Source: Taishania sp037189645
Lineage (GTDB): Bacteria; Bacteroidota; Bacteroidia; Flavobacteriales_D; Crocinitomicaceae
Direction: 5' to 3'
NCBI GenBank assembly: GCA_037189645.1
Contig: JBBCIY010000010.1
Coordinates: forward strand, 1 to 64,000
DNA length: 64,000 bases
The first letter of the stretch is position 1; the number at the start of each line of letters is the position of its first letter. The position numbers and the translations under genes were made by a program. This document shows positions 8,576 through 16,521 of this stretch, piece by piece. The notes beneath the pieces are model-generated. The model saw only the letters and a list, made by a program, of their open reading frames with translations, was not told where the DNA came from and made no database searches.

Positions 8576-9634
8576 TTACTGGAAAGCTGTCACAAGCAGG
8601 TAAACGAGTCCTGCAAAGATCGCAGAAACCGGAATGGTCAGGATCCACGCCCAAAGCAGCTTCACTGTCACTCCCCACCTTACCGCTGAAGTCCTTTTGG
8701 TAATCCCTACACCAACAATACTACCCGTGATCGTATGCGTTGTGGAAACGGGAACTCCCAGGTGCTCGGAAACATACAGCGTAATCGCTCCCGCAGTTTC
8801 GGCACTCACACCTTCCAGTGAAGTTACCTTCGTGATCTTGGATCCCATTGTTTTTACAATCTTCCATCCACCGCTCATTGTACCCAAACCGATAACGATA
8901 AAGGAAGTAAGCGGAACCCAGCCCCATTCTTCAACGAAGTGCGCGAACCTGTCAGGAGAATCGATCCATTCGACATCACCAGCCATCTGTACATGATAAA
9001 AAATAACAGCGGCACCGATGATCCCCATTACTTTCTGGGCATCGTTCGCACCATGCCCCAGGCTGAACAATGCAGACGACACCAGCTGCAACCTTCTGAA
9101 CCAGACATCCGCTTTGTGAGGAGTTGTCTTCTTGCAGATATGCATGATCAGGACCGTTATAAAGTAGGCCATGGTCATTCCTAAAAGCGGAGCAGCAAAG
9201 ATGAACAACACGATCGGTAATACTTTCGCAACATTGATCACACCCTGCAATGTGTCAAAATGCATATAGGCATGTGTCAGAGCTGCCCCCATAAACCCTC
9301 CGATGAGCGTATGGGAAGAAGAAGAAGGAATTCCGAACTTCCAGGTAATCAGGTTCCAGGTAATTGCAGCAACCAGACCTGCCAGGATCACTTCCAGCGT
9401 AATGTACTCTTCCATGACCGTTTTCGCGATGGTGTTACCGATTTTAAATTCCCCTACAATATACAGCGAAATGAAATAAGCCATAAAGTTGAAGAACGCC
9501 GCCCACAATACAGCCTGAAAAGGTGTCAGTACTTTCGTCGCTACAATGGTCGCAATGGAATTGGCTGCATCGTGAAATCCATTAATGTAGTCAAAAATGA
9601 ACGCCAATATAATGATGGTTATCAGTAAAGTCAT
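8576..9634 (-). CDS. Inorganic phosphate transporter, PiT family
   Basis: A 352-residue multi-pass inner membrane carrier for phosphate, driven by H+ or Na+. The two inverted PiT signatures are visible: DYINGFHDAANSIAT near residues 15-29 and GHGANDAQKVMG near 190-202, each with the conserved Asn-Asp/His-Asp pair. Length is short for the family, in line with Bacteroidota homologues. It follows the DUF47 gene by 27 bp. That pair is a common, conserved unit in which the PhoU-like DUF47 protein regulates the transporter. Confidence 0.94.
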   Translation of the reverse strand: MTLLITIIILAFIFDYINGFHDAANSIATIVATKVLTPFQAVLWAAFFNFMAYFISLYIVGEFKIGNTIAKTVMEEYITLEVILAGLVAAITWNLITWKFGIPSSSSHTLIGGFMGAALTHAYMHFDTLQGVINVAKVLPIVLFIFAAPLLGMTMAYFITVLIMHICKKTTPHKADVWFRRLQLVSSALFSLGHGANDAQKVMGIIGAAVIFYHVQMAGDVEWIDSPDRFAHFVEEWGWVPLTSFIVIGLGTMSGGWKIVKTMGSKITKVTSLEGVSAETAGAITLYVSEHLGVPVSTTHTITGSIVGVGITKRTSAVRWGVTVKLLWAWILTIPVSAIFAGLVYLLVTAFQ

Positions 9635-9661
9635 GATAATTTGCTTCTGAGCGTGCTTAAA

Positions 9662-10312
9662 TTATGAGTATTTCACCATTACGGATTCCAGTACGTTGGA
9701 AACTACCTTACACTTATCGGTAGCTGTTTCCAGGGAAAACAATACTTCTTTGTGCTTGATAATGGTTTTGGCGTCGGTTTCTTTTTCAAAGATATCTGCG
9801 ATCGCTTTATCGTGGATCTTATCCGCTTTCACTTCCAGTTCATTGATCTTTTTACAGATCACGGCGATGTGTGTCAGTTTCTTTTTTCCTGCCAGGCAGT
9901 CAATTCCTTTCTGGATCAACCTGCACGATTCCACATTTACCTCCGTCAGTTTCTTGATGGATTTCGTGATGTCCTCTACCTGGTAATGATTGATCCGGTT
10001 CGCGGCATCATTGAGGTAGTCGACCACATCATCAATGGCAATGTTCAACGAGTGAATATCTTCGCGGTCAAACGGAGTTAAGAAATTCCGGCTCAATTCA
10101 AGGTTGATCTCCCGTGTGATTTTATCTGAATTGCTTTCCAGCTCGGCGATTTGCGAGAACAATGCGTCTCTTTCTTTCTTCGAAGCATTGGCAACTTCAT
10201 CTATTTTAACTGCAACTTCCACCAGGTTGAATGAAGCCTGTTTTAGCAAGGGAATGAATTTTTTATCCTGTGGTACAAGAAACTGTAATATTTTGTTTAC
10301 AACATTAGCCAT
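9662..10312 (-). CDS. DUF47 (PhoU-like) phosphate transport regulator
   Basis: A 216-residue cytoplasmic all-helical protein of the DUF47/TIGR00153 family, distantly related to PhoU. It has the expected E/D-rich helices for metal and phosphate-linked regulation (KIDEVANA..., FDREDIHSLNIAIDDVVDYLNDAANRI, ELEVKADKIHDKAI). It is encoded immediately upstream of the PiT gene and probably modulates its activity. The ATG at 10312 gives the usual family start. Confidence 0.92.
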   Translation of the reverse strand: MANVVNKILQFLVPQDKKFIPLLKQASFNLVEVAVKIDEVANASKKERDALFSQIAELESNSDKITREINLELSRNFLTPFDREDIHSLNIAIDDVVDYLNDAANRINHYQVEDITKSIKKLTEVNVESCRLIQKGIDCLAGKKKLTHIAVICKKINELEVKADKIHDKAIADIFEKETDAKTIIKHKEVLFSLETATDKCKVVSNVLESVMVKYS

Positions 10313-10333
10313 ACTTCTTTGTTTAATTTGGTG

Positions 10334-10341
10334 CGAAGTTA
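10334..10341 (-). promoter_or_regulatory. Possible -7 element for the DUF47-PiT operon
   Basis: TAACTTCG on the minus strand (one mismatch to TAnnTTTG), 21 bp before the start codon. Confidence 0.4.
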
Positions 10342-10579
10342 GCGGTTCAATATTAACCTAATGTTACCAAAATCTTACGAAAATAAAATCAACGCTTCAT
10401 TCATTTCATCACACTGTGCGGATCCCTCCCGGGCGCCTAGGAACAGTTACCAACAGAGCAATCAATTTTCTGATTTAAAGAAGCATACCTGAGTTCCGGA
10501 AAAAAAAACAACTATTTTTTCCTAAAAATAAAGCGCTAATAAAAAAATATACTTAGATTTGCACCCACGATTTTGAAAT

Positions 10580-10661
10580 GCCCGGGTGGCGGAACTGGTA
10601 GACGCGCTGGATTCAAAATCCTGTGCCTTCGGGCGTGCCGGTTCGATTCCGGCCCCGGGTA
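10580..10661 (+). tRNA. tRNA-Leu(CAA)
   Basis: A class II tRNA with long variable arm. Acceptor GCCCGGG pairs with CCCGGGT (1-72 is G-T), the D-arm has GGTAGAC, the anticodon loop is TTCAAAA giving anticodon CAA (codon UUG), the variable stem is TGCC-TTCG-GGCG-like, and the T-arm is GCCGG-TTCGATT-CCGGC. Discriminator is A at 10661. The next bases are CCG, so the full CCA end is not encoded and must be added by the nucleotidyltransferase. The anticodon stem has one T-T mismatch. A terminator follows at once. Confidence 0.95.
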
Positions 10662-10668
10662 CCGCCAA

Positions 10669-10698
10669 AAGGAAGTCTTTTTCAGGCTTCCTTTTTTT
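10669..10698 (+). terminator. Terminator of tRNA-Leu
   Basis: AAGGAAGTC pairs with GGCTTCCTT (one T-G pair) around a 7-base loop, then a run of Ts. It overlaps by two bases the stop end of the convergent ROK gene. Confidence 0.8.
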
Positions 10699-11647
10699 AT
10701 TCCCTTTCCCTGAAATGCTGGAACACGATGGCAGCAGCTCCCAGCACAGCCGCGTTCTTATCCTGCAATTCCGAAATCCTTACTTCCACCCTGTTCTGGT
10801 ATATTTTCAGTGCCGACAGCTCTATGTAATTCTTCACTTTATCTGCAAACGATTTTCCTGTCTGCGCATATCCACCGAACAGTATATACGCCTTCGGGTT
10901 GGAAAAGCACAAGAAATCAGCCAGTGCATTTCCAAGGATCCTCGCTGTAAAGTCGAGTATTTCACGGGCGAACTCATCTCCGTCAATGGATGCTTCGGTG
11001 ACATCCTTGCTCGTAGGATTCTCCATGCGCAGCAACTTTGATCCGGCCTTATTTTCAGATTCCAATTCGTAGATGCTCCTCACAACCCCTGTAGCAGAAG
11101 CGTATGTTTCCAGGCACCCTTTCCTGCCGCAGCCGCACAACCTCCCGTTTTCCACTACCCGTATGTGCCCGTATTCACCTGCCAGCCCATCTTCCCCGTA
11201 TACTACCTTTCCATCAATCACAACACCACTTCCCAATCCTGTTCCCAATGTAATCGTTACGAAGTTTTTCATCCCCACGGCAGCGCCAAACAACATCTCA
11301 CCTACGGCTGCCGCGTTGGCATCATTGGTCATAATCGTTTTGCACCGGAATTTTTCAGTAAAGATCTTCGCCATCGGGATAATTCCTTTCCAATGTACAT
11401 TAGGAGCAAATTCAATGTTGCCGGTGTAATGGTTTCCATTTGGCGCACCGATCCCGATTCCCATTATCCTGTCATGGAATGTGTGCTCTTTCAAAGAACC
11501 GTAAATAAAATCAGCTAAAGACTCCGGACGGAGGCATGATCTTGTCGATGTTCTGCCTTCAAATACAATATCCCCTCTTTCATTCACTACACCAAATACT
11601 GTATTTGTTCCCCCGATATCTATTCCCAGAGCTAGTTTTTCCTCCAT
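10697..11647 (-). CDS. ROK-family sugar kinase (glucokinase-like)
   Basis: A 316-residue cytoplasmic kinase of the ROK family. The N-terminal phosphate-binding motif is DIGGTN (10-15), the catalytic Asp is D109 in the TNDANAA stretch, the second glycine motif is GTGLGSG (135-141), and the sugar and zinc site is EYGH (158-161) with CGCGRKGCLE (171-180). These favour glucose or an N-acetylhexosamine/hexosamine as substrate. There is no N-terminal helix-turn-helix, so it is an enzyme and not a NagC-type repressor. It starts 3 bp after the HD-domain gene, so both are co-transcribed. Confidence 0.93.
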   Translation of the reverse strand: MEEKLALGIDIGGTNTVFGVVNERGDIVFEGRTSTRSCLRPESLADFIYGSLKEHTFHDRIMGIGIGAPNGNHYTGNIEFAPNVHWKGIIPMAKIFTEKFRCKTIMTNDANAAAVGEMLFGAAVGMKNFVTITLGTGLGSGVVIDGKVVYGEDGLAGEYGHIRVVENGRLCGCGRKGCLETYASATGVVRSIYELESENKAGSKLLRMENPTSKDVTEASIDGDEFAREILDFTARILGNALADFLCFSNPKAYILFGGYAQTGKSFADKVKNYIELSALKIYQNRVEVRISELQDKNAAVLGAAAIVFQHFRERE

Positions 11648-11650
11648 AAA

Positions 11651-12301
11651 TTAAAATTCGTTATTCCACTCACTATAAAAACGGGATAAAAAATCTTTCA
11701 TATAAATCGTCCTGTCCGCGGCAATCTGCCGGGCCGTTTCCGTGTGCATTTTCTCTGCTAAAAGTAATAATTTCTCGTAAAAATGATTAATTGTCGTTGA
11801 TTTTGATGTTTTGTAGGCTTCAAAGGTATCGTGCAACCGGTGTGTTACTGCCGGATCGTAAATCGGGTTCCCGGCATGCCCTCCGTATGCAAACGCACGT
11901 GCAATACCAATGGCTCCGATCGCATCCAGCCTGTCCGCATCCTGTACAATCCTGGCTTCCAGGGAAGATGTTGTATCGTCTACATTCGCTCCTTTGTATG
12001 AAACACTGTTAACGATCTCCTTCACCCGGGCAGCCAGCTCTGCAGTTCCTCCACACGCAACCACTGCCTGAAAAGACACGTCGCCACCCAATGTGTCATC
12101 CCCTCCGTTGAATTTATAGTCGGAAACATCATGCAGTAGTGCGGCCAGCTCAATAACCAACTGATCCCCTCCTTCTTTTGAATGCAGATACAACGCATTC
12201 TTCCTTACCCTGTCAATGTGATACCAATCGTGCCCTGTCGCCACATCGGAACAGCGTGACCTTACAAAATCCGTTACCCTGTCCGTAAAATTATCCGTCA
12301 T
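11651..12301 (-). CDS. HD-domain phosphohydrolase (YedJ/YpgQ-like)
   Basis: A 216-residue cytoplasmic metal-dependent hydrolase of the HD superfamily. Metal ligands are visible as H24 in TGHDWYHI, H57-D58 in LLHDVSD and D121 in VQDADRLDAIGAIG, the pattern of stand-alone HD proteins acting on nucleotides. Substrate is not known; relatives hydrolyse (d)NTPs or pyrophosphate bonds. It heads a two-gene operon with the ROK kinase. Confidence 0.88.
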   Translation of the reverse strand: MTDNFTDRVTDFVRSRCSDVATGHDWYHIDRVRKNALYLHSKEGGDQLVIELAALLHDVSDYKFNGGDDTLGGDVSFQAVVACGGTAELAARVKEIVNSVSYKGANVDDTTSSLEARIVQDADRLDAIGAIGIARAFAYGGHAGNPIYDPAVTHRLHDTFEAYKTSKSTTINHFYEKLLLLAEKMHTETARQIAADRTIYMKDFLSRFYSEWNNEF

Positions 12302-12324
12302 TCTGCCTTTGTTATGTAAAATTT

Positions 12325-12332
12325 CAAAGATA
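12325..12332 (-). promoter_or_regulatory. -7 element (TATCTTTG) for the HD-ROK operon
   Basis: A perfect TAnnTTTG match on the minus strand, 23 bp before the HD gene start and just past the terminator of the upstream gene. Confidence 0.65.
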
Positions 12333-12363
12333 AAAAAAGAGGATACTCAAATGAGCATCCTCT
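12332..12363 (-). terminator. Terminator of the T9SS protein gene at 12386
   Basis: On the minus strand AGAGGATGCTCA pairs with TGAGTATCCTCT (one mismatch), followed by seven Ts. The plus-strand reading also forms the hairpin but without a long T run. Confidence 0.82.
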
Positions 12364-12385
12364 TTCCGCATTCTAAAAAAATAAA

Positions 12386-14671
12386 TTACTTGACTACTTT
12401 CATTGTGTGAGCAGCATTGTTTTCACCATTGAAGTGAACAAAGTAAACTCCTTTGTTCCATGCAGCAGTATTTACCACAGTAACGTTTCCTAGTGTTACG
12501 TTCTCAGCAACAACTTTACCGTTGATGTCGGTCACTGTGAAAACAACAGCCATGTTGCTGTAATTTTTGATCGTCAGCTGGTCATTTACCGGGTTCGGGT
12601 AAGCCACAATTGATTGGCTAAGTTCCACATCCGAAACAGAAAGGTCATCAACAAGTACACAAGCGGATGTATCTGAACACGTTCCATTGTCAACGATCAC
12701 TGCGTACTCTCCCGGAGCAGTTGCTGTGTAAGATGAAGCAGTTGCACCGGAAATAGGTGAATTGTCATCACAGTTGATCCACTGATAGGTAACAGTACCG
12801 GATGCAGACACTGTAATTGTTTTACCAGTTGTGGTAGTCGTTACAGTCGGAAGGTTTGCTCCTGCACATACGATTTCGATCGCATCCGTTCCGCAAGGCA
12901 ACAACTGGTATCCTGAAGTGTACGGGCTTGAAGAGTCAAACTGGGAACCGATCCCTGTTACATTGAATGGTCCCTGAGGAGCAGGTGCTCCTGCCAGGTC
13001 AGTAGAAGTCAGGATACGGATCTGGAATGTATTTGTTCCGTCCGTCACATCCAGGTTTGTATTTGCTGACGGGAACGTTGCGATTGGAGTTACCAATGTT
13101 ACATTTTCCAAAGTAATGTATTGTGATTCCGTAGATTCATCCAGTACCGTTACAACCGTAGGAGCATTTGTTTCAGCACCTGTAGCCAATACGTTCACTT
13201 CAACCGGAACTACCTGCAGCAATCCGTTAAATTGCTCAATTCTTCCTTTAATTTCAATTGAATCTCCTGCAACCGGGTTTGTATAACCGTTAACATCTGT
13301 GCTGGAGAATACATACAATCCTTCTCCTGTTTCATCAATGATGATGAAATTGTAACCTGCATTCGCTCTGAAATCCATACAATGAACAACTCCGTGCAAC
13401 CTTACCAGCACATTCAGTGAATCACCTACGCCATTTGCGTCAACACCATTGATCTGGTCGATTGTATAAGAAACGTAATCATTTGCAAAACCTGAAACAC
13501 TTACTGTATCATTATCCGCATCTGTAGATGAAACGATGATGTCTCCTGAAAATGCACCATAAGCCGGTGAATTTCCTCTTGTGTGAACTGTTGTCGCAGC
13601 AACCGTTCCCGAAACCTGTGTCAAAACAACAGAAGGAGTAAAGGTTGTATTATCCAGGGACACTTCAAATCCTGCAGGAGCAGTCACTGTAATGTCATCT
13701 ACCAGCGCGATACCGGTAACCGTAAAGGATTGAGAAGCAGAAGGTGTTCCCACAATGTGGTCAAATCCTGTCAAAGAAGCAGGAGTTGCTGTAATAACCG
13801 GAGAAGCGGAAGAGCAAGATCCCGGGTCATTAATCACTACGTCTAACGTACAACCTGCTTCATCAGCATCTGTAATTGTCACAGTAACGTTTCCGGCTCC
13901 GGCAGAACCGTCCTGCAACTGGAAAGATGTTGCAGCACCATAAGTCCCGGTTGTCGGGGTAATTGTTCCGGAAGAAACAGAAACGCTATATGTTGCTCCC
14001 AAATCATTTCCGGTTGGATTCAAAGAAAAAGTAACATAATCATCTGCCGTGTCTCCTGATGTTCCATTGTCATTACAAGTTAAAGCAGTCAGATCTGCTG
14101 AAGTAATGTTACAACCCGCAGCCACGTATGGAGACCATGTAAAGTCATCCACCATGATCCGCTCAGATGCAGGATAATTGAAGTTTGAAATCCTAACCAG
14201 GATATTAGTGTTCGCACTGTTGATCGTTCCGGTGAAAATTTTATAATCACTTGAATTGTCCAGAGAAGCATTGTTAATTGTCTCTACAAATGTCCATGAT
14301 GTACCACCATCTGTAGAATATTCAATATCAAACTGAGGATCCGGGCTACCATCCCAACGTCTGATGTTAACACTAAATGTAGAAACACCTCCGGAAGCTA
14401 TCGTTGCAACAAACGAAGTATTCACCTGATTTCTGAGCCTGTATGCATAAACGCCGTTTGCACCGGGTGTACCGGCAGCAGCAGCAGTGGTTTCCCTTAA
14501 ACAACTGGTACAAGTTGATGAAAAATCCCCGTCAACATAGGTATGATTGTCTCCATATGATCCTAATGCGACAGTACCTGCCGTCCACTTGGTATCATCA
14601 TCAAAATTGATTGTCGTTTGACCAAAAGCCAATACCGGCAATGCAAAAAATGCAAGTAATAATTTTTTCAT
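12386..14671 (-). CDS. T9SS type A sorting domain protein with OB-fold-like domain
   Basis: A 761-residue secreted protein. Signal peptide 1-17 ends in VLAFG-Q. Then follow a jelly-roll-like region (about 20-185, with a paired-Cys CTSCLR motif), beta-sandwich modules around conserved AGCTLDV and GFEVSLD...GDIIVSS segments (about 190-400), an OB-fold-like domain (about 405-600, LVRLHGVV...FIIIDETGEGLYVF...GDSIEIKGRI) as seen in secreted nuclease-type proteins, an Ig-like YQWINC module, and the sorting domain (about 680-761, VAYPNPVNDQ). No nuclease catalytic domain accompanies the OB-fold, so an enzymatic role is not supported. It stands alone with its own promoter and terminator. Confidence 0.88.
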   Translation of the reverse strand: MKKLLLAFFALPVLAFGQTTINFDDDTKWTAGTVALGSYGDNHTYVDGDFSSTCTSCLRETTAAAAGTPGANGVYAYRLRNQVNTSFVATIASGGVSTFSVNIRRWDGSPDPQFDIEYSTDGGTSWTFVETINNASLDNSSDYKIFTGTINSANTNILVRISNFNYPASERIMVDDFTWSPYVAAGCNITSADLTALTCNDNGTSGDTADDYVTFSLNPTGNDLGATYSVSVSSGTITPTTGTYGAATSFQLQDGSAGAGNVTVTITDADEAGCTLDVVINDPGSCSSASPVITATPASLTGFDHIVGTPSASQSFTVTGIALVDDITVTAPAGFEVSLDNTTFTPSVVLTQVSGTVAATTVHTRGNSPAYGAFSGDIIVSSTDADNDTVSVSGFANDYVSYTIDQINGVDANGVGDSLNVLVRLHGVVHCMDFRANAGYNFIIIDETGEGLYVFSSTDVNGYTNPVAGDSIEIKGRIEQFNGLLQVVPVEVNVLATGAETNAPTVVTVLDESTESQYITLENVTLVTPIATFPSANTNLDVTDGTNTFQIRILTSTDLAGAPAPQGPFNVTGIGSQFDSSSPYTSGYQLLPCGTDAIEIVCAGANLPTVTTTTTGKTITVSASGTVTYQWINCDDNSPISGATASSYTATAPGEYAVIVDNGTCSDTSACVLVDDLSVSDVELSQSIVAYPNPVNDQLTIKNYSNMAVVFTVTDINGKVVAENVTLGNVTVVNTAAWNKGVYFVHFNGENNAAHTMKVVK

Positions 14672-14700
14672 GTTTTTTTATTTTTTAAATAAATGCTCTG

Positions 14701-14708
14701 CAAATGTA
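14701..14708 (-). promoter_or_regulatory. -7 element (TACATTTG) for the T9SS gene
   Basis: A perfect TAnnTTTG match on the minus strand, 29 bp before the start codon at 14671. Confidence 0.65.
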
Positions 14709-14763
14709 AGAAAGAACCAACCTAAAAACCTAGCATTGAATGTAAAGGAATTATTAACAAAAT

Positions 14764-14790
14764 GAAAAAAGCAGTCTTAAAAACTGCTTT
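14764..14790 (-). terminator. Terminator of the DUF5106 gene
   Basis: On the minus strand AAAGCAGT and ACTGCTTT form a perfect 8-bp stem around a 7-base loop, followed by a T run. Confidence 0.82.
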
Positions 14791-14801
14791 CTTCATGTAT
14801 C

Positions 14802-16352
14802 TTAATTTTTGTTCTGCATGTGCTCATCCTCTTCTTTATCAGGAGGAAATAACTTTGGTAAATCGTTTTTTCCCTGCAACCTGTCCATCATTTCCTCTAA
14901 TTGTGAAATGGAGATCTGCTTGGCGATAAAGTTCTTATCCTTGTCCAAAACGAATACCCGGGGTGTTGAAAAAATATCATAGGTCGTATGCACATTCATC
15001 GACTCCAAGGTCGTAAAACGGGGGATCAGCTGCCGTGCATCTTCTTTTCCCACTTTCAGAATGGTCTCCGTCACTCCCACGTTTATAAAATTCAGCTTGT
15101 TCTTCACGATATAGTCCTTCCATTTTTTATAGCTGTCTCCCGATGCTTTTCCGATCGCAACGACTTCAATATTCCTGTCCTTCAGCTTTTTGTCGTACAG
15201 CTCCGCCAGCTTCGGTGTGATCTTCTTACAATGACCGCATTCCGATTCCCAGAAATACAGGATCGTATATTCCGCATCTATTTTATGCATGTTTACCCAA
15301 TTGAGCTGGTCCCAGGGCTTGTCCAATGTGTCCGGAAGAACGATATTGGGTGCTTTTACTCCCATCACAAGGTGTTTCTGAACACTGATCTTGTCGCACA
15401 ATTCCTCCAGCTTTTCTTCTGTCATCCAGAAAGCGGGGGATTTTCCTTCGGCATTTTTCGAGCAGTAATATTTGTCTGCCATCATTACATATACCTTGTC
15501 CATTCCCATCTGGTTACTTTTTCCATAGGTGCTTGTGACGTAGGAAACGGTGTATTCAAACGCCTTTGATTTCGGATCCATCTTTTCGTCGATCAGCTTA
15601 TAAGCGTATTTCAAAATCGTATCCCAGTGCTGGATCAGCATCTTGCTGCTGAAATAATATTCTATCTTATTGCCGAAAACAGGTGTGTTTACCAACCCGT
15701 CCACTGAAAAATCCACGTTGTCGAAGTAGTGATCCCTGTAATAGTGGTACCTGAAATTGGAATCAATGATGTTTCCTTTCGCATCTTTCGGCGCTTCGGG
15801 GATCTCAACATCTATTGTCATCCGGATCATTTTACCGACGAACCGGCCGGAGTGCGTCCTGATAAATTCTTTCTGGTATGTCTCCACTTCTTTATTGATT
15901 GCGTTCAGCTGGCTCTCCATGTCCTTGTACTTTGCGTCTTCCTTATCGAGGGCGTTCATGTCGTTGTGCAGCTTTTGGGCAACTGTGCGTTTAGATGACA
16001 TGTATTTCACGTATTCATTGAAGATCTTGTTTTCTTCTGATTTTTTGATCTTCATATTTTCAACAAAGTTCGGCCCCTTCGTTTCCAGGTCTATCTCCTC
16101 ATTATTGTAAATCACTTCTATCAGCTGTTGTCCCGGAAGCAGCAATCCCATCATACCGGGTTGCTGTTTAGCACCATTGAACTCCACATATCCTCCCTTA
16201 ATGACAGCAGTATCCGCATAATACAGCTTCGCGCCGTTGTATTTCACCAAGTGAACGGTTGTATCCGGCTGTCCGATGATCTTAAACTTTAGCTTCTGCC
16301 CAAATGTGAAAGTTGCTGATAGAGCGATCAATACTGTAAGAAATGCTTTCAT
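14802..16352 (-). CDS. DUF5106 / thioredoxin-fold periplasmic protein
   Basis: A 516-residue exported protein. Signal peptide 1-18 (ATFTFG-Q). An N-terminal beta domain (about 20-100) resembles the DUF4369 domain that precedes TlpA-type thioredoxins in Bacteroidota. A helical central part follows (DUF5106, about 190-340), then a thioredoxin fold with the redox motif CGHC (C372-C375) in FWESECGHCKK. The CGHC motif favours disulfide exchange or isomerase activity in the periplasm. The C-terminal tail is acidic. It lies downstream of the gldM-like gene, but a strong terminator between them argues for separate transcription. Confidence 0.88.
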   Translation of the reverse strand: MKAFLTVLIALSATFTFGQKLKFKIIGQPDTTVHLVKYNGAKLYYADTAVIKGGYVEFNGAKQQPGMMGLLLPGQQLIEVIYNNEEIDLETKGPNFVENMKIKKSEENKIFNEYVKYMSSKRTVAQKLHNDMNALDKEDAKYKDMESQLNAINKEVETYQKEFIRTHSGRFVGKMIRMTIDVEIPEAPKDAKGNIIDSNFRYHYYRDHYFDNVDFSVDGLVNTPVFGNKIEYYFSSKMLIQHWDTILKYAYKLIDEKMDPKSKAFEYTVSYVTSTYGKSNQMGMDKVYVMMADKYYCSKNAEGKSPAFWMTEEKLEELCDKISVQKHLVMGVKAPNIVLPDTLDKPWDQLNWVNMHKIDAEYTILYFWESECGHCKKITPKLAELYDKKLKDRNIEVVAIGKASGDSYKKWKDYIVKNKLNFINVGVTETILKVGKEDARQLIPRFTTLESMNVHTTYDIFSTPRVFVLDKDKNFIAKQISISQLEEMMDRLQGKNDLPKLFPPDKEEDEHMQNKN

Positions 16353-16470
16353 TTTGCTTTTAATTTAATAACTGAAATTATAAATACAGACGCAATATCT
16401 GTTCCAAAGAGCGCAATATTAACATTTATTTAACCAAGAAAGAAACCCTGACGAAAAGATAATTCCCCTG

Positions 16471-16500
16471 ACGAAAAAAAGGCGGTTTTCAACCGCCTTT
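16471..16500 (-). terminator. Terminator of the gldM-like gene
   Basis: On the minus strand AAAGGCGGTT and AACCGCCTTT form a perfect 10-bp stem with a 3-base loop, followed by seven Ts. Confidence 0.88.
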
Positions 16501-16521
16501 CCTGTTCTTACGACACATAGT

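Noticed and set aside
10415..10440. Second tRNA gene
   Set aside because: Only a fragment resembling a T-arm and acceptor end is visible; no 5' half or anticodon arm exists.
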